The translations under genes were made by a program, and so were the position numbers. Shown here one piece after another: positions 5,465 through 7,888 of a DNA stretch of 7,888 nucleotides. Below the pieces are notes generated by a model. It searched no databases. It was not told the DNA's origin and worked only from the letters and a program-made list of their open reading frames with translations. This stretch comes from Oscillospiraceae bacterium (GTDB lineage Bacteria > Bacillota > Clostridia > Oscillospirales > Ruminococcaceae): assembly GCA_017483405.1 (NCBI GenBank), contig JAFUWP010000031.1:1-7888 (forward strand), given 5' to 3'. How positions within the stretch are numbered: the stretch's first letter is position 1; each line of letters begins with the position of its first letter.

Positions 5465-5668
5465 TTACTTCACGGGGAAGGAAGTCACAAGCTGAACGAT
5501 ATATTTCATAATATTCAGGGCATCGCCGGAATCAATATGGCTGTCTTCATTGACATCGGCATTCAATTCGCCCTGCTTGGTGAGAAATTCCTTGCCGAGG
5601 ATTGCTTTGTTCAGGGAGATGACATCCAGAATGTTGATACTTCCGTCTTCATTGACATCGCCGTAACT
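5465..5668 (-). other. Type I dockerin domain of the GH43 enzyme
   Basis: Two duplicated EF-hand-like segments: DVNEDGSINILD with helix VISLNKAILG, and DVNEDSHIDSGD with helix ALNIMKYIVQ. Calcium-binding positions 1, 3, 5 and 12 are Asp/Asn/Asp/Asp in both loops; the second loop has Ser in place of the usual Gly at position 6. Dockerins bind cohesins on scaffoldins, so the enzyme is probably a cellulosome-type component. Confidence 0.93.
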
Positions 5669-7888
5669 GGGAGTGAGGACGGTTTCTGATTCGGTGGTGA
5701 TTTCTTCTGTTGTGGGTTCTTCTGTTGCAGGTTCTTCCGTTACGGGTTCAGTGATAAGTTCTGTTTCCGATTCGGTTTCGGGTTCAGGGGTTTCGGCCAC
5801 GGCCGGAGTCAGAATCCACTGCTGACCGACTCCGCCCCAGTAATTCCACTGGCAGATATTTGCACCTGCATCCTGACTGATGCCATATACATCCAGAGAA
5901 GATGTACTTCCGGAAACGGCCGTCAGAATCGAAACAGAACCGTCATTATTGGTATACAGATTGAATTTCTGAGAAGTATCACCAGTCAAATCGGCAAGAT
6001 AGACATCTTTTCCGTCTTCTGCGCTGGCATCCTGTACGGTCAGGGCTTTTCCGTCCTGATTCAGAATCTGATAATAGCCATCGCCTGTTGATTTCACATT
6101 CCAGATATATTCCTGATGATTCTGATAAGCACTGCCGTTTGCATCGGAGGAGAGCCATAAACCGCTGTTCACGCTCTTGATGACATAATCAGCATCGTTA
6201 ATTTCCGGATAAACGGGAGTGATATACCACAGCTGACAGTCACCGCCCCAGTATTCCCACTGATTGATATTTCCGCCGTTTTCCTCGCTCCAAGCGTAGA
6301 CATCCAGACCGGCTTTATCGGCGGAAGATTTCGACACGATGCCGTAGAAACCTCTGTTCTGAATCAGTTTGAACTGCTGATTATCCGCGCCGGTATAAGC
6401 AGCAATCTGGATATTCAGGCCGTTATCAGCAGTTGAGCCGTCTACGGTGATGGCTTTGCTTTCATCGGTCATGGAAACAATCTTGCAATAGCCGTTTTCG
6501 GTGGCGATGATTCTCCATTCCTGCTGACTTCCGCCGGTGAGATTCCACTGCTGAATGTTTGTGCCGTCAGCGGATTCCGCGCCGGTCAGGTCGAGCGACT
6601 TGCCGTTGAATTTGTTCGTGATGTAGTAAGACACACCGCTTAATAAATCCGTATCGCCGATTTTGACAGTAGTATTATTTTCAGCATTTTCATCAGCCTG
6701 ATAAACCATTTTTCCCGAACCTGTACGGTTGACTAAATCTTTTGTAATATCATAAGCTTCTTTCTTACTGCCCCAGATACAGATATTGATTCCGGTTGCC
6801 GTGAACGTCATCTTTGTGACAGGAGTATCCGATTCATCATTCTGCACGATGAACGCGCCCTTATAGGTCACACCGCCCCATGTAAAGCTCATATAAGGTG
6901 TGCCGTCCGTCATCTGCCAAGTCGCGGTAATATCGCCGGTAACAGTACCATCCGCATTGAGGGTGATATTAATCGGCTTTTCGACATCGGCGGATTTTTC
7001 GTTGACGAACTTCTGATTCGGATTGTGCCAGATAAGTTCATAATCACCAACGACAGCATCAAGAGAATGTCCTTTTTTGGAGAGCGTTTCGCCGGAATAT
7101 TCATACGCAGTCGCCGTAATCCAGCCGTCTTCGTTCACGATAAGCTGATGGGTGCGGACTTCATGAAAGCCATAATCATCATCGAACTTGTTGTGATAGA
7201 TAACAAATAATTTTCCGTCATCATCCAGCAACGCGGAATTATGGCCTTGTGCCGTATTCGGGCGGTCGTTGCATGACCACTGATAATTGCTCATGAGACG
7301 TTCGCCGGTGTTTCCGGCAGTATTGGCATCGCCGGTAGATGTCTCATAAAATGCATTGTTGCCGTTCTGGTCGAGATAAGGCCCTTCGGGATTCTTGCTC
7401 CGGAAGACACGCATATTATAACCGCCCTTATTATTGAAATATCCGTAGGATAAAAATAAATAATAATAGCCGTCATTACTGCCAGCAGGATTCATATACT
7501 CGATATAAGGCCCTTCGCCGGATGCCCAGTGTCCGCCGGCGATTTTCTTTCCGAGATAGGCATCAGATTTATTTGTTCCGGAATCTACAGTCGCATAAGT
7601 GACAGTATAATCACGCAGACCGGTATTTTCATCCAAATCGAGCATGTAGATTCCGCCGAACCATGAGCCGTATACCATCTTGAGATTACCGGCTTCATCG
7701 TAGAACGTACACGGGTCGATGGCATTTGTACCGTATTCGGCATTCCATCTGCCGGCCGATGTCAGATAACGGCTCAAATCGGGATTGCTTCCGAGGACTT
7801 TTTCGACATCGGTATTCTTGTAGCTGTTAGCAGAATTCGCCGGATTTGTCTCGAATCCGGAATATACAATAGTATCCACATAAGTATA
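5465..7888 (-). CDS. GH43 arabinanase-like enzyme with two beta-trefoils and a dockerin (N-terminus beyond right edge)
   Basis: The C-terminal 807 residues of a secreted modular enzyme, open to the window edge. Numbering here starts from the GTG at 7879, which is just an internal Val codon. Residues 1-270 are most of a GH43 five-bladed propeller: Asp55 in NAIDP (pKa modulator), Glu122 in SGEGPY (general acid) and His213 in AQGHNS. The N-terminal catalytic-base Asp is not in the window. Residues 275-372 form the C-terminal beta domain seen in AbnB/YxiA-type endo-1,5-alpha-L-arabinanases (ITLNADGTVTG, GVTYKGAFIVQND, TFTATG, IWG). Two ricin-type (CBM13) beta-trefoils follow at about 415-556 and 560-693 with QxW/QxF motifs, then a Thr/Glu/Pro linker at 697-737 and a type I dockerin at 738-800. 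Predicted role: cleavage of arabinan side chains of pectin while docked on a cohesin scaffold. Substrate is inferred from domain resemblance only. Confidence 0.9.
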   Translation of the reverse strand, partial: YTYVDTIVYSGFETNPANSANSYKNTDVEKVLGSNPDLSRYLTSAGRWNAEYGTNAIDPCTFYDEAGNLKMVYGSWFGGIYMLDLDENTGLRDYTVTYATVDSGTNKSDAYLGKKIAGGHWASGEGPYIEYMNPAGSNDGYYYLFLSYGYFNNKGGYNMRVFRSKNPEGPYLDQNGNNAFYETSTGDANTAGNTGERLMSNYQWSCNDRPNTAQGHNSALLDDDGKLFVIYHNKFDDDYGFHEVRTHQLIVNEDGWITATAYEYSGETLSKKGHSLDAVVGDYELIWHNPNQKFVNEKSADVEKPINITLNADGTVTGDITATWQMTDGTPYMSFTWGGVTYKGAFIVQNDESDTPVTKMTFTATGINICIWGSKKEAYDITKDLVNRTGSGKMVYQADENAENNTTVKIGDTDLLSGVSYYITNKFNGKSLDLTGAESADGTNIQQWNLTGGSQQEWRIIATENGYCKIVSMTDESKAITVDGSTADNGLNIQIAAYTGADNQQFKLIQNRGFYGIVSKSSADKAGLDVYAWSEENGGNINQWEYWGGDCQLWYITPVYPEINDADYVIKSVNSGLWLSSDANGSAYQNHQEYIWNVKSTGDGYYQILNQDGKALTVQDASAEDGKDVYLADLTGDTSQKFNLYTNNDGSVSILTAVSGSTSSLDVYGISQDAGANICQWNYWGGVGQQWILTPAVAETPEPETESETELITEPVTEEPATEEPTTEEITTESETVLTPSYGDVNEDGSINILDVISLNKAILGKEFLTKQGELNADVNEDSHIDSGDALNIMKYIVQLVTSFPVK
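5669..5791 (-). other. Thr/Glu/Pro-rich linker of the GH43 enzyme
   Basis: About 41 residues made largely of Thr, Glu, Pro and Ser with repeated TEEP units between the second beta-trefoil and the dockerin. Such flexible linkers are typical of cellulosomal enzymes. It is strongly acidic, and the DNA shows short imperfect repeats around ggttctt on the plus strand. Confidence 0.85.
5801..6202 (-). other. Second ricin-type beta-trefoil (CBM13-like) of the GH43 enzyme
   Basis: About residues 560-693. The first subdomain is degenerate (YIWN where QxW is expected); the second has QKF and the third QQW. The last subdomain, LDVYGISQDAGANICQW then NYWGG, closely matches the end of the first trefoil. 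Likely sugar binding, with fewer functional sites than the first copy. Confidence 0.8.
6212..6637 (-). other. First ricin-type beta-trefoil (CBM13-like) of the GH43 enzyme
   Basis: About residues 415-556, with three subdomains closing on QEW, QQF and QLW. LDLTGAESADGTNIQQW and LDVYAWSEENGGNINQW show the usual Asp-rich sugar-binding loops. Expected to target the enzyme to plant polysaccharides such as arabinan or arabinoxylan side chains. Confidence 0.85.

Noticed and set aside
7877..7879. GTG at 7879 as the real start of the GH43 protein
   Set aside because: The frame stays open to the window edge, no signal peptide follows, and the propeller's first blade with the catalytic base is missing, so this is an internal valine codon.
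5465..7888. Short in-frame repeats in the GH43 gene as a CRISPR or mobile repeat
   Set aside because: They are explained by the Thr/Glu linker and duplicated beta-trefoil subdomains of a coding sequence.

Overview
The window looks like chromosomal DNA from a plant-fibre-degrading Gram-positive bacterium, most likely a Ruminococcus-like member of the Clostridia. This rests on a type I dockerin on a large secreted GH43 enzyme, a lipoprotein GH5 cellulase, strong AGGAG-type ribosome binding sites, near-perfect sigma-A promoters and moderate GC content. The genus is an inference; no rRNA or other taxonomic marker is present.

Layout, left to right. (1) Positions 1-443, minus strand: N-terminal third of tRNA-guanine transglycosylase (tgt), running off the left edge, with its own extended -10 promoter. 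(2) Positions 571-1761, minus: a GH5 endoglucanase-type lipoprotein with all expected catalytic residues, a perfect consensus promoter (TTGACA-17-TATAAT) and an AU-rich terminator. (3) Positions 1935-3808, plus, divergent from the cellulase: a lipoprotein with an acidic Ala-rich stalk, an Ig-like domain and a von Willebrand factor A domain, translationally coupled (ATGA overlap) to a small two-helix membrane protein resembling DUF3592. The pair ends in a strong hairpin whose loop contains the second gene's stop codon and which also serves the convergent gene. (4) Positions 3825-4433, minus: a TetR-family regulator with a 21-bp operator-like palindrome over its own -10 box. (5) Positions 4581-5351, minus: a PHP-family histidinol-phosphatase-like enzyme with a second perfect consensus promoter. 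(6) Positions 5465-7888, minus: C-terminal 807 residues of a GH43 arabinanase-like enzyme with two tandem ricin-type beta-trefoils, a Thr/Glu linker and a dockerin; its N-terminus lies beyond the right edge.

Functionally the window mixes housekeeping genes (tgt, PHP phosphatase, TetR) with polysaccharide breakdown at the cell surface. One glycosidase is lipid-anchored (GH5) and the other is built for docking onto a cohesin scaffold (GH43). The VWA lipoprotein and its membrane partner are the least explained part. Each unit has its own promoter or terminator, so apart from the VWA/membrane pair these are single-gene transcription units rather than one operon. I saw no mobile element, CRISPR array, tRNA or rRNA, and no gene-free stretch longer than about 175 bases.
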